Assembly: GCF_023016265.1 (NCBI RefSeq)
Contig: NZ_CP095412.1
Location: 3,782,001-3,846,000 of the forward strand
Length of the DNA: 64,000 nucleotides
Direction: 5' to 3'
DNA from: Blastococcus sp. PRF04-17
GTDB taxonomy: Bacteria; Actinomycetota; Actinomycetes; Mycobacteriales; Geodermatophilaceae
Under the pieces are notes generated by a model that saw nothing but the letters and a program-made list of their open reading frames with translations, made no database searches and had not been told where the DNA came from. Below are positions 1 to 8,618 of this stretch, one piece after another; positions within the stretch are counted from its first letter, which is position 1, and every line of letters begins with the position of its first letter. Made by a program: the position numbers and the translations under genes.

Positions 1-330
1 CGCCACCCGTACGGCATCGTCGACCACTACGGCGGTCACGGCATCGGCACGGAGATGCACCAGGACCCGCACGTCCTGAACTACGGCCGCCCCGGCCGCG
101 GGCCCAAACTCGTGCCTGGCCTGGCCCTGGCGATCGAGCCGATGGTGACCGTCGGCGATCCGGCCACCGTCGAGCTCGAGGACGGCTGGACCGTGGTCAC
201 CAAGGACGGCTCCCGCGCAGCCCACTTCGAGCACACCGTGGCCATCACGCCCGACGGTCCCTGGGTGCTCACCGCCGAGGACGGCGGCGTCGCCGGGCTC
301 GCGCCGTTCGGGATCACGCCGCGCACCTGA
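1..330 (+). CDS. map: Methionine aminopeptidase type I, C-terminal part (5' end outside window)
   Basis: This enzyme removes the initiator methionine from nascent proteins in the cytoplasm. The frame is open from base 1, so the gene starts before the window. The visible part holds the late metal-binding region: a [10 protein letters not shown] stretch (metal/substrate His), then an IEPMVT motif whose Glu is a metal ligand, and a final [11 protein letters not shown] segment whose Glu is the last metal ligand. These are the hallmarks of the pita-bread fold M24A family. Position directly upstream of infA is the standard actinobacterial order (secY-adk-map-infA). The stop codon at 328-330 is followed at once by a dispersed hairpin repeat. 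Confidence 0.95.
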   Translation, partial: RHPYGIVDHYGGHGIGTEMHQDPHVLNYGRPGRGPKLVPGLALAIEPMVTVGDPATVELEDGWTVVTKDGSRAAHFEHTVAITPDGPWVLTAEDGGVAGLAPFGITPRT

Positions 331-331
331 G

Positions 332-387
332 GGCCCCGTGCAGGGTCCCGTTGCGAGCGTGCGAGTGACGGGGAGCACGGGGTCCTT
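332..387 (-). repeat. Dispersed hairpin repeat, copy 1 (between map and infA)
   Basis: One of seven related copies of about 57 bp in this window. Read on the minus strand it begins GGACCCCGTGC and ends GCACGGGGCC, so the outer arms pair with one bulged A. Inner arms CCCGT/ACGGG also pair, and the loop core is CTCGCACGCTCG. It directly follows the map stop codon and may act as a terminator or mRNA end structure (inference). Confidence 0.85.
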
Positions 388-400
388 CTGGGAACCCCGT

Positions 401-430
401 TTGGAGTGGCGACGCGCCGCGCGGTACAGT
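401..430 (+). promoter_or_regulatory. Probable sigma-A-type promoter for infA
   Basis: TTGGAG (401-406) and TACAGT (425-430) are separated by 18 nt, a reasonable match to an actinobacterial housekeeping promoter. It lies about 170 nt upstream of infA and downstream of the repeat that ends map, implying that infA and the alpha operon have their own promoter and a long leader. Confidence 0.5.
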
Positions 431-600
431 GGTCGATGGCGTTCGCGCCGTCCTGTCGTCGTGCTGTGGCCGCATGACCCGGGGCGCCCTCGCGAGAGCG
501 TCGTGCACCACCTGTTCTGCAACCACCGAGCGCCTCCGTCCGGGTATCCCCGTGGGCGCGTGAGGTCCAGTACCACCGAGTCAGGGAGCGCGTTCAAGGC

Positions 601-822
601 ATGGCGAAGAAGGACGGGGCCATCGAGGTCGAGGGTCGCGTCGTCGAGCCGCTGCCCAATGCGATGTTCCGGGTCGAGCTGCAGAACGGGCACCGGGTGC
701 TCGCCCACATCAGCGGCAAGATGCGCCAGCACTACATCCGCATCCTGCCCGAGGACCGCGTGGTCGTGGAGCTCTCGCCCTACGACCTGACGCGCGGTCG
801 CATCGTCTACCGCTACAAGTAA
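601..822 (+). CDS. infA: Translation initiation factor IF-1
   Basis: IF-1 binds the 30S A site during initiation. The 73-residue product is the usual length and is a single OB-fold (S1-like) domain from end to end. It begins [20 protein letters not shown], and the RGRIVYRYK ending is diagnostic. The ATG at 601 is preferred because the protein then matches the family start exactly. The gene leads the cluster infA-rpmJ-rpsM-rpsK-rpsD-rpoA-rplQ, all on the plus strand, and has a possible promoter about 170 nt upstream. Nothing unusual is seen in it. Confidence 0.97.
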   Translation: MAKKDGAIEVEGRVVEPLPNAMFRVELQNGHRVLAHISGKMRQHYIRILPEDRVVVELSPYDLTRGRIVYRYK

Positions 823-895
823 CCGCTCGGTCTGCGCCCGCCACGACAGGCGGAGGGCGACCGGCACACGATCTGAGGAATGAGGGGCGGCACCG

Positions 896-1009
896 GTGAA
901 GGTCCAGCCGTCGGTGAAGAAGATCTGCGACAAGTGCAAGGTGATCCGCCGGCACGGCCGGGTCATGGTCATCTGCGACAACGCCCGGCACAAGCAGCGC
1001 CAGGGCTGA
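896..1009 (+). CDS. rpmJ: 50S ribosomal protein L36
   Basis: bL36 is a tiny zinc-ribbon protein of the large subunit. The 37-residue product starts at GTG 896 ([14 protein letters not shown]...) and ends RHKQRQG. Zinc ligands C11, C14, C27 and H32 are all present, so this is the zinc-binding (C+) form. It sits 73 nt after infA and 15 nt before rpsM, the conserved place for rpmJ. It is too short for most open-frame screens but is unmistakable. Confidence 0.95.
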   Translation: MKVQPSVKKICDKCKVIRRHGRVMVICDNARHKQRQG

Positions 1010-1024
1010 GGGAGTACTCCGAAC

Positions 1025-1405
1025 ATGGCACGACTGGCCGGCGTCGACCTGCCCCGCGAGAAGCGGATGGAGATCGCGCTCACCTACATCTATGGCATCG
1101 GCAAGGCCCACGCCAAGGAGACCCTGGCGGCGACGGGCGTGAGCCCCGACCTGCGGGTCAAGGACCTCGGCGACGAGGACCTGCTGAAGCTGCGCGACTA
1201 CATCGACGAGCACTTCCGCGTCGAGGGTGATCTGCGCCGCGAGGTGGCCTCCGACATCCGCCGCAAGGTGGAGATCGGCTGCTACCAGGGGCTGCGGCAC
1301 CGCCGCGGGCTGCCCGTCCACGGTCAGCGCACCCGCACCAACGCGCGCTCGAGCAAGGGCCCGCGCAAGACCATCGCCGGCAAGAAGAAGGCCGGCAAGA
1401 AGTAA
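1025..1405 (+). CDS. rpsM: 30S ribosomal protein S13
   Basis: uS13 sits in the head of the small subunit and contacts tRNA and the 50S subunit. The 126-residue product has the typical start [19 protein letters not shown], the helix-two-turn-helix [14 protein letters not shown] segment, and the basic tail with [20 protein letters not shown]. The rest of the C-terminus is lysine-rich (KKKAGKK), as expected for rRNA contact. It lies between rpmJ and rpsK in the alpha operon. A strong hairpin (1409-1429) follows its stop codon immediately. Confidence 0.97.
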   Translation: MARLAGVDLPREKRMEIALTYIYGIGKAHAKETLAATGVSPDLRVKDLGDEDLLKLRDYIDEHFRVEGDLRREVASDIRRKVEIGCYQGLRHRRGLPVHGQRTRTNARSSKGPRKTIAGKKKAGKK

Positions 1406-1408
1406 ACG

Positions 1409-1429
1409 GTCGGGGGCTCCGCCCCCGAC
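1409..1429 (+). terminator. Hairpin between rpsM and rpsK
   Basis: GTCGGGGG (1409-1416) and CCCCCGAC (1422-1429) form a perfect 8-bp stem with a 5-nt loop, only 4 nt after the rpsM stop. There is no T-tract, and transcription must continue to rpsK, so an attenuating or mRNA-stabilising role is as likely as termination. Confidence 0.5.
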
Positions 1430-1505
1430 TGCCCCCCGGTGTCGGTCGCCTCGTGTGCGTCGCCGCCGGTTCCAGGCCACGAACGAAGAGGGAACCGACA
1501 GACTC

Positions 1506-1913
1506 ATGCCTCCCAGGGCTCGCGCCGCGGCCGGCGCCAAGAAGGTCCGCCGCAAGGAGAAGAAGAACGTCGCTCACGGTGCTGCGCACATCAAGAGCAC
1601 GTTCAACAACACGATCGTCTCGATCACCGACCCGAACGGGAACGTGATCAGCTGGGCGTCGGCCGGCCACGTCGGCTTCAAGGGCTCCCGCAAGTCCACG
1701 CCGTTCGCCGCGCAGATGGCCGCCGAGAACGCGGCCCGCAAGGCGCAGGAGCACGGCATGCGCAAGGTCGACGTCTTCGTGAAGGGCCCGGGCTCGGGCC
1801 GCGAGACCGCGATCCGCTCCCTGCAGGCAACCGGCCTCGAGGTGGGCCAGATCCAGGACGTCACCCCGCAGCCGCACAACGGCTGCCGCCCCAAGAAGCG
1901 CCGCCGGGTCTGA
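1506..1913 (+). CDS. rpsK: 30S ribosomal protein S11
   Basis: uS11 forms part of the platform of the small subunit near the mRNA exit. The product is 135 residues from ATG 1506. It carries [18 protein letters not shown], a [14 protein letters not shown] segment, and the C-terminal [18 protein letters not shown] ending that is nearly invariant in bacteria. Longer in-frame starts exist upstream, but only 1506 gives the family N-terminus. It precedes rpsD by 34 nt in the alpha operon. Confidence 0.97.
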   Translation: MPPRARAAAGAKKVRRKEKKNVAHGAAHIKSTFNNTIVSITDPNGNVISWASAGHVGFKGSRKSTPFAAQMAAENAARKAQEHGMRKVDVFVKGPGSGRETAIRSLQATGLEVGQIQDVTPQPHNGCRPKKRRRV

Positions 1914-1947
1914 CCGGCCACAGACGAGACGAACGAGGTAGATAGAC

Positions 1948-2574
1948 GTGGCCCGTTACACCGGAGCCGACTGCCGCATGTGCCGGCGCGAGAAGATGAA
2001 GCTGTTCCTCAAGGGCAGCAAGTGCGAGTCCCCGAAGTGCCCGATCGAGATCCGGCCGTACCCGCCGGGCGAGCACGGTCGCGGCCGCACCAAGGACAGC
2101 GAGTACCTGCTCCAGCTGCGCGAGAAGCAGAAGGCACGCCGCATCTACGGCGTCCTGGAGAAGCAGTTCCGCGGGTACTACGAGGAGGCCAACCGCAAGA
2201 CCGGCAAGACCGGTGAGGTCCTCCTCCAGATCCTGGAGTCCCGCCTCGACAACGTGGTCTACCGGGCCGGCCTGGCCGAGTCCCGCGACATGGCCCGCCA
2301 GCTGGTGCGCCACGGTCACATCAAGGTCAACGGGCGCAAGGTCGACATCCCGTCCTACCGCGTGAGCGAGAACGACATCATCGAGGTCGCCGAGAAGTCG
2401 CGCACGATGCTGCCGTTCGAGATCGCCCAGGCGCGCGCCGGCGAGCGGCCGGTGCCGCCGTGGCTCGAGGTCATCAGCAGCCAGCTGCGCGTGCTGGTCC
2501 ACAGCATCCCGGCCCGCCAGGTGATCGACACCCCGGTCCAGGAGCAGCTGATCGTGGAGCTCTACTCGAAGTAG
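1948..2574 (+). CDS. rpsD: 30S ribosomal protein S4
   Basis: uS4 is a primary 16S rRNA binder and, in many bacteria, the translational autoregulator of the alpha operon. The 208-residue product starts at GTG 1948 ([19 protein letters not shown]). It retains the zinc-binding cysteines C9, C12, C26 and C31, so it is the C+ paralogue form. An S4 RNA-binding domain ([12 protein letters not shown], then [13 protein letters not shown]) occupies roughly residues 98-160. The C-terminus ends [11 protein letters not shown] as usual. A 34-bp perfect palindrome lies just after the stop, before rpoA. Confidence 0.97.
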   Translation: MARYTGADCRMCRREKMKLFLKGSKCESPKCPIEIRPYPPGEHGRGRTKDSEYLLQLREKQKARRIYGVLEKQFRGYYEEANRKTGKTGEVLLQILESRLDNVVYRAGLAESRDMARQLVRHGHIKVNGRKVDIPSYRVSENDIIEVAEKSRTMLPFEIAQARAGERPVPPWLEVISSQLRVLVHSIPARQVIDTPVQEQLIVELYSK

Positions 2575-2579
2575 CAGTG

Positions 2580-2613
2580 CTCAGGAGCCGAAACCGCGGT
2601 TTCGGCTCCTGAG
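2580..2613 (+). terminator. 34-bp perfect palindrome between rpsD and rpoA
   Basis: CTCAGGAGCCGAAACC (from 2580), GC, then GGTTTCGGCTCCTGAG (to 2613) is an uninterrupted inverted repeat. As RNA it would form a very stable stem. It starts 6 nt after the rpsD stop and about 100 nt before rpoA, so it may separate or attenuate the two halves of the operon. No T-tract follows. Confidence 0.6.
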
Positions 2614-2710
2614 ACCGGTTCCGGCGGGCGGACGGATGTCCGCCGGAGCCCGCACCACCCCCTCACGGCGTCATATGGCGGTCGCCGGAGGACTGTGAAG
2701 GAGAAACACC

Positions 2711-3789
2711 GTGCTCATCGCACAGCGCCCCACCCTGACCGAGGAGACGATCACCGAGTCGCGCTCGCGGTTCGTGATCGAGCCTCTCGAGCCGGGCTTC
2801 GGCTACACCCTCGGCAACTCCCTGCGCCGCACCCTGCTGTCCTCGATCCCCGGCGCTGCTGTCACCAGCATCCGCATCGAGGGCACCCTGCACGAGTTCA
2901 CCACCGTGCCGGGCGTCAAGGAGGACGTCACCGAGATCATCCTCAACCTCAAGGGCCTGGTCGTCAGCTCCGACTCCGACGAGCCGGTGACCATGTACCT
3001 GCGCAAGCAGGGCCCCGGTGAGGTCACCGCCGCCGACATCGCGCCGCCGCCGGTGTCGAGGTGCACAACCCCGACCTGCACATCGCCACCCTCAACGGCA
3101 AGGGCCGCCTGGAGGTCGAGCTGGTCGTCGAGCGGGGCCGCGGCTACGTGCCGGCGCCGCAGAACAAGCAGCCCGGCCAGGAGATCGGCCGGATCCCGGT
3201 CGACTCGATCTACTCGCCGGTCCTCAAGGTCACCTACGCGGTCGAGGCCACCCGTGTCGAGCAGCGCACCGACTTCGACCGCCTGGTGGTCGACGTGGAG
3301 ACCAAGCCGTCGATCGTCCCCAGGGACGCCATCGCCAGCGCCGGGTCGACCCTGGTCGAGCTCTTCGGCCTGCTGCGCGAGCTGAACGTCGACGCCGAGG
3401 GCATCGAGGTCGGGCCCAGCCCGGCCGAGGCCGCGGACATCGCCAACTTCTCGATGCCCATCGAGGACATGGACCTCACCGTCCGGTCCTACAACTGCCT
3501 CAAGCGCGAGGGCGTGCACACCGTCGGTGAGCTCGTCACCCGGTCGGAGGCCGACCTCCTGGACATCCGCAACTTCGGCGCGAAGTCCATCGACGAGGTC
3601 AAGATGAAGCTGGCCGCCATGGGACTCGCGCTCAAGGACAGCCCGCCCGGATTCATCCCCACGTCGATCGAGAGCTACGACGAGGGCTACGAGACCGACG
3701 CCTACCAGGGGTCGCCCGAGTACGGCAACGCGCAGTTCGGCGAGGCCGACTACAGCGACGGCTCCTACCAGGAGACCGAGCAGCTCTGA
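2711..3789 (+). CDS. rpoA: DNA-directed RNA polymerase subunit alpha; frame broken as read
   Basis: RpoA scaffolds RNA polymerase assembly and its C-terminal domain contacts UP elements and activators. Translation from GTG 2711 ([20 protein letters not shown], with AAGGAG 9 nt upstream) gives the alpha-NTD through the VTAADIAPP region. The frame is then lost near 3040-3055. The continuation lies in another frame from about 3055 ([20 protein letters not shown]) and runs to 3789, including the alpha-CTD with [15 protein letters not shown] and the [13 protein letters not shown] helix. One missing base in the cgccgccgccgg run restores a single protein of about 359 residues. Because rpoA is essential, a sequencing or assembly deletion is more likely than a real mutation. 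Confidence 0.93.
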
Positions 3790-3796
3790 GGCCGGT

Positions 3797-3828
3797 TGCC
3801 GGACGGCGGGTCGCCCCGCCGTCCGGCA
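3797..3828 (+). terminator. Strong hairpin between rpoA and rplQ
   Basis: A perfect 14-bp stem (3797-3810 with 3815-3828) has a 4-nt loop. It sits 8 nt after the rpoA stop and about 115 nt before rplQ. Like the other hairpins of this operon it lacks a T-tract. Confidence 0.6.
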
Positions 3829-3944
3829 CCCCCCTCGAGGCGGCCACACTGGACAGCCGCACCACCGCACCACCGCACATCCAGGACGACGCAAGACCAC
3901 GGACGCAGCCGGCACTCCCTCCGGCGGCCTGAGGAAGGACCGAC

Positions 3945-4739
3945 ATGCCCACCCCCACCAAGGGCCCCCGTCTCGGCGGGTCCCCCTCGCACGAGCGGCT
4001 GATGCTGGCCAACCTGGCCACCTCGCTGTTCGAGCACGGGCGGATCACGACGACCGAGACGAAGGCGAAGCGCCTGCGTCCCCTGGCCGAGAAGCTCGTG
4101 ACCTTCGCCAAGCGCGGTGACCTGCACGCCCGCCGCCAGGTGATGACGACCATCCGCGACAAGGACGTCGTCCACACGCTCTTCGCCGAGATCGGCCCGC
4201 GTTACGCGAACCGGCCCGGGGGCTACACGCGCATCACCAAGGTCGGACCGCGCAAGGGCGACAACGCCCCCATGGCGGTGATCGAGCTGGTCGAGGCGCT
4301 GACCGTCTCGCAGCAGGCCGTCGGCGAGGCCGAGCGTGCCCGCGGCACCCGCTTCGCCTCCGGTGCCGGCGCGGCCGCCGCCTCCGGCGAGGTGACCGCC
4401 GACGCACTCGAGGACGCCACCCCGGTCACCGACACCGAAGGCACGGGGGAGGACACCGGCCCCGGCGGCGACACCTCCCCGGCCGTCGTCGACGGCTCCG
4501 TCGACGAGGAGGCCCAGGAGATCGTCACCGACGTCTACAGCCCCGACGACGAGCGCCAGGACGACGCCGACGTGACTCCCGAGCCGACGGCCGTCAACGC
4601 CGCCGTCGTCGACGACCCGAACCTGTCGCCGGAGGTCGCCGCCGCGGCCGCCGCCGAGGTCGAGGCCGCCGAGCTGGGTGACGCGGCGACCGCCGGCCGG
4701 CAGGCGCCCGGCGGCGAGGCCGCGCCGGACCCCAAGTAG
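3945..4739 (+). CDS. rplQ: 50S ribosomal protein L17 with long acidic C-terminal extension
   Basis: bL17 lies at the peptide-exit side of the large subunit. Residues 1 to about 115 are the conserved domain ([60 protein letters not shown]). The usual bacterial protein is near 120 residues, but this one is 264. The extra ~145 residues are low-complexity, rich in Ala, Glu, Asp, Thr and Pro, and probably disordered. Extended L17 tails are known in Actinobacteria, but this one is long. ATG 3945 has a GGAAGGA-type ribosome site. truA follows and may overlap the 3' end. Confidence 0.95.
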   Translation: MPTPTKGPRLGGSPSHERLMLANLATSLFEHGRITTTETKAKRLRPLAEKLVTFAKRGDLHARRQVMTTIRDKDVVHTLFAEIGPRYANRPGGYTRITKVGPRKGDNAPMAVIELVEALTVSQQAVGEAERARGTRFASGAGAAAASGEVTADALEDATPVTDTEGTGEDTGPGGDTSPAVVDGSVDEEAQEIVTDVYSPDDERQDDADVTPEPTAVNAAVVDDPNLSPEVAAAAAAEVEAAELGDAATAGRQAPGGEAAPDPK

Positions 4740-5607
4740 TCCCCTGGACGAGCACCTCCCGGACGAGCCCGTCACCGACACCGGTGGCGGGCTCGTCCGT
4801 CTCCGCCTGTCGATCGCCTACGACGGCACCGACTTCTCCGGTTGGGCGCGGCAGCCCACCCGGCGCACCGTCCAGGAGACGCTGGAGGACGCCCTCGCGA
4901 CCGTGCTCCGCTGCCCGGTCGCGCTGACCGTCGCCGGCCGCACCGACGCCGGCGTGCACGCCAGCGGCCAGGTGGCGCACTGCGACGTCCCCTCCGCCGC
5001 CTGGGAGGAGCAGGAGACCCGCCTGGTCCGGCGGCTGCGCGGCGTCCTTCCGGCGGACGTGGCCGTGCGCCGCGTCGAGGTCGCCCATCCCGACTTCGAC
5101 GCCCGCTTCGCCGCGCTGGAGAGGTCCTACGTCTACCGGTTGTTCGACGAACCGTGGGGGCCACCGCCGCTGCGCCGCAGGGACGTCGTCGCCTGGCCGC
5201 GTCCGCTCGACGTCGACGCCATGTCCGCCGCGGCCACGCTCCTGCTGGGCGAACACGACTTCGCCGCGTTCTGCCGGCGACGGGAGGGTGCGACGACGAT
5301 CCGCACGCTGCTCGACCTGCACGTCCACCGCGAGCTCGACGACGCGTCGGACGCCGAACTGCTCCTGATCGGTGCCCGCGCCGACGCCTTCTGCCACTCG
5401 ATGGTCCGCAGCCTCGTCGGCTCGCTGCTCGCGGTCGGTGAGGGGCGGCGGCCGGCGGACTGGCCGGCGTCCATGCTCAGCCGCACCGAGCGCGCCAGCG
5501 AGGTGCCGGTCGCCCCCGCTGCCGGCCTCACCCTGGTCGACGTGGGCTATCCCCTCGACCGCGACCTCGCCGCGCGGACCGTGGTGACCCGCGCCCGCCG
5601 CGGCTGA
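4678..5607 (+). CDS. truA: tRNA pseudouridine(38-40) synthase TruA
   Basis: TruA converts U38-U40 of tRNA anticodon stems to pseudouridine. The core is clear: [20 protein letters not shown], the catalytic-Asp motif [17 protein letters not shown], a [13 protein letters not shown] strand, and the C-terminal [20 protein letters not shown]. The start is uncertain. The first ATG/GTG in frame is GTG 4678, which overlaps rplQ by 62 nt. A CTG at 4744 would give [12 protein letters not shown]. The conserved family start lies near 4795, where no ATG/GTG/TTG exists. A strong hairpin at 4761-4798 overlaps this region. Its place after rplQ is conserved. Confidence 0.9.
   Translation: MTRRPPAGRRPAARPRRTPSSPLDEHLPDEPVTDTGGGLVRLRLSIAYDGTDFSGWARQPTRRTVQETLEDALATVLRCPVALTVAGRTDAGVHASGQVAHCDVPSAAWEEQETRLVRRLRGVLPADVAVRRVEVAHPDFDARFAALERSYVYRLFDEPWGPPPLRRRDVVAWPRPLDVDAMSAAATLLLGEHDFAAFCRRREGATTIRTLLDLHVHRELDDASDAELLLIGARADAFCHSMVRSLVGSLLAVGEGRRPADWPASMLSRTERASEVPVAPAAGLTLVDVGYPLDRDLAARTVVTRARRG
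4761..4798 (+). terminator. Hairpin at the rplQ-truA junction
   Basis: GGACGAGCCCG (4761-4771) pairs perfectly with CGGGCTCGTCC (4788-4798), with CACC/GGTG able to extend the stem inward. It begins 22 nt after the rplQ stop, so it looks like the rplQ terminator, yet it lies inside the annotated truA frame. Confidence 0.5.
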
Positions 5608-6207
5608 TCAGCCCGGGCCGCCCACCTCGATGACGATGCGGCCCGGATCGGTCAGCGCGTAGGCGCGGAACGGCTGCTCGCCGTCGCGCACCCCGATGAG
5701 CACCTCCTCGTAGCCGTCGGCGACCCCGGTCGTCCGCGCCTCGGCGACCGGCCCCGGGCTCACCCGGATCTTCGACGAGCCCTGTCCGTCCGACCCGGAC
5801 TGCGTCTTCAGCCGCAGCTTGAGGAAGGCGTCGCCGGCGATGTCGACCGGCCGCCCACTCGGGGTCGAGGCGTCGGAGTAGCCGACGGTCCACTCCGGGA
5901 CGCCGCTCGAGCTCAGGTTCACCACGAGCGTCGTGGAGCCGTCGTCGCTGGTGAACCGCAGACCCTGCACCCGCATGGCGCTCCCGTCGTCCTCCGAACC
6001 CGGCTGCGCCGGCCCACCGCCGCCCTCGGTGGTCGGCGGTTCCGTCGGACCGTCCGGCTCCTGCGTCGGGGACGGCGAGGTCGGGGACGGCGAGGTCGCG
6101 GACGGCGAGGTCGCGGACGGCGACGGTGCCGCCACCCCCTGGCGCACCTGCGTGCACCCGCCGGCGAGGAGCGCGACGGACAGCAGGACGGCGCAGCGGC
6201 GGAGCAT
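5608..6207 (-). CDS. Secreted lipoprotein with AMIN-like domain
   Basis: The 199-residue product has a lipoprotein signal (MLRRCAVLLSVALLAGGC, lipobox LAGGC with Cys18), then a Ser/Pro/Thr-rich linker to about residue 70, then a beta-rich C-terminal domain. That domain (VQGLRFTSDDGSTTLVVNL ... VSPGPVAEARTTG ... YALTDPGRIVIEVG) resembles the AMIN-like domain of actinobacterial exported proteins, which is thought to bind cell-wall material. The linker is encoded by four tandem 15-bp repeats. The gene converges with truA; their stop codons meet at 5607/5608. Role is inferred from the family only. Confidence 0.75.
   Translation of the reverse strand: MLRRCAVLLSVALLAGGCTQVRQGVAAPSPSATSPSATSPSPTSPSPTQEPDGPTEPPTTEGGGGPAQPGSEDDGSAMRVQGLRFTSDDGSTTLVVNLSSSGVPEWTVGYSDASTPSGRPVDIAGDAFLKLRLKTQSGSDGQGSSKIRVSPGPVAEARTTGVADGYEEVLIGVRDGEQPFRAYALTDPGRIVIEVGGPG
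6066..6125. repeat. Four tandem 15-bp repeats in the lipoprotein linker
   Basis: Two units TCGGGGACGGCGAGG (6066-6095) are followed by two units beginning TCGCGGACGGCGA (6096-6125). On the minus strand they encode the repeating Ser-Pro-Ser/Thr linker of the lipoprotein and could vary in number between strains. Confidence 0.8.
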
Positions 6208-6246
6208 CGCGGCCTCTCGACGGTGGGTCTCCTCGACGCTAACCGC

Positions 6247-6876
6247 TCAAGCCCGGTCGCGGGGTGCCCGGAAGCGCGGCGGACCGGGCGAGGGCCGAGC
6301 GGCCGCCACGGCCCGGGCGCGCTGGAGGTCGGCCGGGGTGTCGCAGTCCAGCCACGGCGGCGGGTTCCCCGGGGGTACCTGCGGACGCAGCCGCCGGACG
6401 GCGAGCGGCGCGAACACCTTGCGCAGCGACGTCGGCCCGCGGACGTCGGCAACGGCGGAACGCACCGCCGTCGTCCGCCAGACGCCGAGCAGCAACTGGT
6501 CGCGGCCGGTGTCGTCCACGACCAGGACGCCGTCGCCGGTCAGCCGGGTGCGGAGGTCGGCGATCAGCGACCGCGTGAGGAACGGCAGGTCACCGGCGAG
6601 CACCGCCACGACGTCGGTGCCGACCTCGGCGAGGCCGGCGCGGAGCGCGGCGACCGGCCCGCCGCCGGGCGGCTGCTCGCGCACCAGGACGACGTTCGGG
6701 GGAGCCGGCTGCGGCGGCCCGACGACCACCCGTCGCTCGGCGTCGGCGACCGCGTCGAGGACGGCGGCGAGCATCGTCCGCCCGCCCACCTCGAGCTGCG
6801 GCTTGGCCTGCCCGCCGAGGCGAGCCGCCCGCCCACCGGCCAGCACCACGGCCGTGTAGGGGGGCAGGTCGTCCAC
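6247..6876 (-). CDS. mobA: Molybdenum cofactor guanylyltransferase-like NTP transferase
   Basis: MobA adds GMP to molybdopterin to make the bis-MGD cofactor of formate dehydrogenases and related enzymes. The 209-residue product opens with the nucleotidyltransferase signature [20 protein letters not shown] (residues 10-29). It carries [12 protein letters not shown] and the metal-binding LAGDLPFL motif near residue 95, then a [10 protein letters not shown] ending typical of this family. GTG 6876 is 6 nt downstream of a TACGGT -10 element, so the message may be leaderless. It is divergent from fdhD with only 41 nt between, which ties the two to one pathway. Confidence 0.85.
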   Translation of the reverse strand: MDDLPPYTAVVLAGGRAARLGGQAKPQLEVGGRTMLAAVLDAVADAERRVVVGPPQPAPPNVVLVREQPPGGGPVAALRAGLAEVGTDVVAVLAGDLPFLTRSLIADLRTRLTGDGVLVVDDTGRDQLLLGVWRTTAVRSAVADVRGPTSLRKVFAPLAVRRLRPQVPPGNPPPWLDCDTPADLQRARAVAAARPSPGPPRFRAPRDRA

Positions 6877-6882
6877 GGCGAC

Positions 6883-6910
6883 ACCGTAGGCCGCCGGCGG
6901 TCGGTACCGT
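6883..6910. promoter_or_regulatory. Divergent -10 elements of mobA and fdhD
   Basis: Within the 41-nt gap, TACGGT on the minus strand (6883-6888) lies 6 nt before the mobA GTG, and TACCGT on the plus strand (6905-6910) lies 7 nt before the fdhD GTG. Both spacings predict transcription starting at or next to the start codon. Confidence 0.5.
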
Positions 6911-6917
6911 TCCGGAC

Positions 6918-7745
6918 GTGGGACGAGTGACCAGCCGCACGCCGGTACTGCGGATCCGCGGGCCGGTGCGCACCACGCGACCGGACACCGTCGCGGCGGA
7001 GGAACCGCTGGAGATCCGGCTGGCCGGGGCGCCGCTGGCGGTCACCATGCGCACGCCGGGGCACGACTTCGACCTGGTGCACGGGTTCCTGGCCACCGAG
7101 GGCGTCATCACCGGCTCCGACGACGTCGCGGGGCTGCGCTACTGCGACTCGGTCGACGCCGACGGTCGCAACACCTACAACGTCGTCGACGTCGACCTCA
7201 CTCCGGGCGTGCCCGTGCCCGACACCGGCCTGGAGCGGAACTTCTACACCTCGAGCTCGTGCGGTGTCTGCGGCAAGGCGAGCATCGACGCGATCCGGAC
7301 GAAGACGCGGTTCGACGTCGCGGCCGACCCGGTGCGGCTGCCGCTGGAGGTGCTGTTCGCGCTGCCCGACCGGCTGCGGGCCGCCCAGGAGGTGTTCGAG
7401 AAGACCGGCGGGCTGCACGCCGCAGGCCTGTTCACCGCGGGCGGGGAGCTGGTGGCGCTGCGCGAGGACGTCGGCCGGCACAACGCCGTGGACAAGGTCG
7501 TCGGTGACGGAGTGCGCGAGGGCCGGCTGCCACTGGCCGGCCACGTGCTCATGGTCAGCGGTCGCGCGAGCTTCGAGCTGACGCAGAAGGCGGCGATGGC
7601 GGGCATCCCGGTGCTGGCAGCGGTCTCGGCGCCGTCGTCCCTGGCCGTGGAGCTGGCCCGCGAGGTGGGCATCACCCTGGTCGGGTTCCTGCGCGGCGAC
7701 GGCTGCAACGTGTACACCGCCCAGGAGCGGGTCGAGCTTCAGTAG
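6918..7745 (+). CDS. fdhD: Formate dehydrogenase accessory sulfurtransferase FdhD
   Basis: FdhD passes sulfur from a cysteine desulfurase to the Mo-bisMGD cofactor of formate dehydrogenase. The 275-residue product has the expected [10 protein letters not shown] and [16 protein letters not shown] segments. It has the sulfur-carrying CGVC motif (C115, C118) within [12 protein letters not shown], and the C-terminal [15 protein letters not shown] and [17 protein letters not shown] motifs. GTG 6918 is 7 nt after a TACCGT -10, so it is probably leaderless. No formate dehydrogenase gene lies in the window, but the neighbouring Moco genes fit. Confidence 0.95.
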   Translation: MGRVTSRTPVLRIRGPVRTTRPDTVAAEEPLEIRLAGAPLAVTMRTPGHDFDLVHGFLATEGVITGSDDVAGLRYCDSVDADGRNTYNVVDVDLTPGVPVPDTGLERNFYTSSSCGVCGKASIDAIRTKTRFDVAADPVRLPLEVLFALPDRLRAAQEVFEKTGGLHAAGLFTAGGELVALREDVGRHNAVDKVVGDGVREGRLPLAGHVLMVSGRASFELTQKAAMAGIPVLAAVSAPSSLAVELAREVGITLVGFLRGDGCNVYTAQERVELQ

Positions 7746-8110
7746 ACCAGGCAGAAGGGGTGACCGGCCGGGTCGGCGAACACCCGGAACCCGGTGCCCT
7801 TCTCGCCGGCCAGCAGCGTGGCGCCGAGGGCCAGGACCGCCCGCTCGGCCTCGTCGGGGTGGAGGACGCGGATGTCGAGGTGCTCCTGCTGCGGGTGCGC
7901 GGGGTCCGGCCAGCGCGGGGGCACGTACGGGTCGGCGCGCTGGAAGGCCAGCTCCCGCATGCCGGCCTCGCGGCCGATGACCACCCAGTCGCCGTCGGTG
8001 TCCTCGTTGACGCCCATGCCGAGGATCTCGCCGTAGAAGGCGGCCAGCGCCCTCGGGTCGGGGCAGTCCAGCACCGTCTTCTCGAGCCGTCCGAGCGGCA
8101 CGTCAGCCAT
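7739..8110 (-). CDS. VOC-family (glyoxalase-like) protein
   Basis: The roughly 123-residue product ([20 protein letters not shown]) is a small vicinal-oxygen-chelate fold protein with the two beta-alpha-beta-beta-beta modules typical of this superfamily. Its ending [16 protein letters not shown] is common in actinobacterial glyoxalase/bleomycin-resistance-like proteins. Substrate cannot be told from sequence. The start at ATG 8110 overlaps the end of mog by 8 nt, so it is probably translated from the mog message. A GTG at 8119 is possible. Its 3' end overlaps fdhD by 7 nt in convergent orientation. Confidence 0.85.
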   Translation of the reverse strand: MADVPLGRLEKTVLDCPDPRALAAFYGEILGMGVNEDTDGDWVVIGREAGMRELAFQRADPYVPPRWPDPAHPQQEHLDIRVLHPDEAERAVLALGATLLAGEKGTGFRVFADPAGHPFCLVY

Positions 8111-8618
8111 GATCACCACCGCGCAACTGGCTCACGACGTGGGGGAGCAGCGGTCCGAGCACCTCGAGCGCGTCGCGGACCCCACCCGTCGAGCCCGGCA
8201 GGTTCACGATCAGGGTGCGGCCGGCGACACCGGCCAGTCCCCGGGACAGCACCGACGTGTGCACGCCCTTCCCGGCTCCGTGACGCCGCACGGCCTCGGC
8301 GATGCCGGGCGCCTCCCGCTCGAGCACCGGCCGCGTCGCCTCCGGGGTCACGTCGGTGGGGGAGAGCCCCGTGCCGCCCGTGGTCAGGACGACGTCGAAG
8401 CCGGCGTCCACCGCGTTCCGCAGCACCGCCTCGAGTTCGTCGCGGTCATCGGGTCGCACGCGCGGACCCTCCACGTCGAAGCCGAGGGCCTCCAGCCCTT
8501 CGACGAGCGCCTTGCCGCTGCGGTCCTCGTAGACGCCGGCGGCGGCCCGGTTGGAGGCGGTGACGACGACGGCTCGGGCGTCGCCGGGCAGCGCTCCGCG
8601 ATCGACAGGGGGGCTCAT
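8103..8618 (-). CDS. mog: Molybdopterin adenylyltransferase MogA/MoaB family
   Basis: This protein adenylates molybdopterin before metal insertion by MoeA. The 171-residue product shows the MPT-binding signature VLTTGGTGLSPTDVTPEATR at about residues 75-94. A KGVHTSVLSRGLAGVAGRTL segment and the LPGSTGGVRDALEVLGPLLPH ending are typical of MogA/MoaB. ATG 8618 overlaps the moaC stop as ATGA, which fixes the start and implies translational coupling in a moeA-moaC-mog operon. An alternative ATG 9 nt upstream is less likely. Confidence 0.92.
   Translation of the reverse strand: MSPPVDRGALPGDARAVVVTASNRAAAGVYEDRSGKALVEGLEALGFDVEGPRVRPDDRDELEAVLRNAVDAGFDVVLTTGGTGLSPTDVTPEATRPVLEREAPGIAEAVRRHGAGKGVHTSVLSRGLAGVAGRTLIVNLPGSTGGVRDALEVLGPLLPHVVSQLRGGDHG

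Noticed and set aside
710-1877. Long open frames on the strand opposite infA-rpsK and similar antisense frames across the window
   Set aside because: They mirror well-supported genes, have low-complexity translations and no family features.
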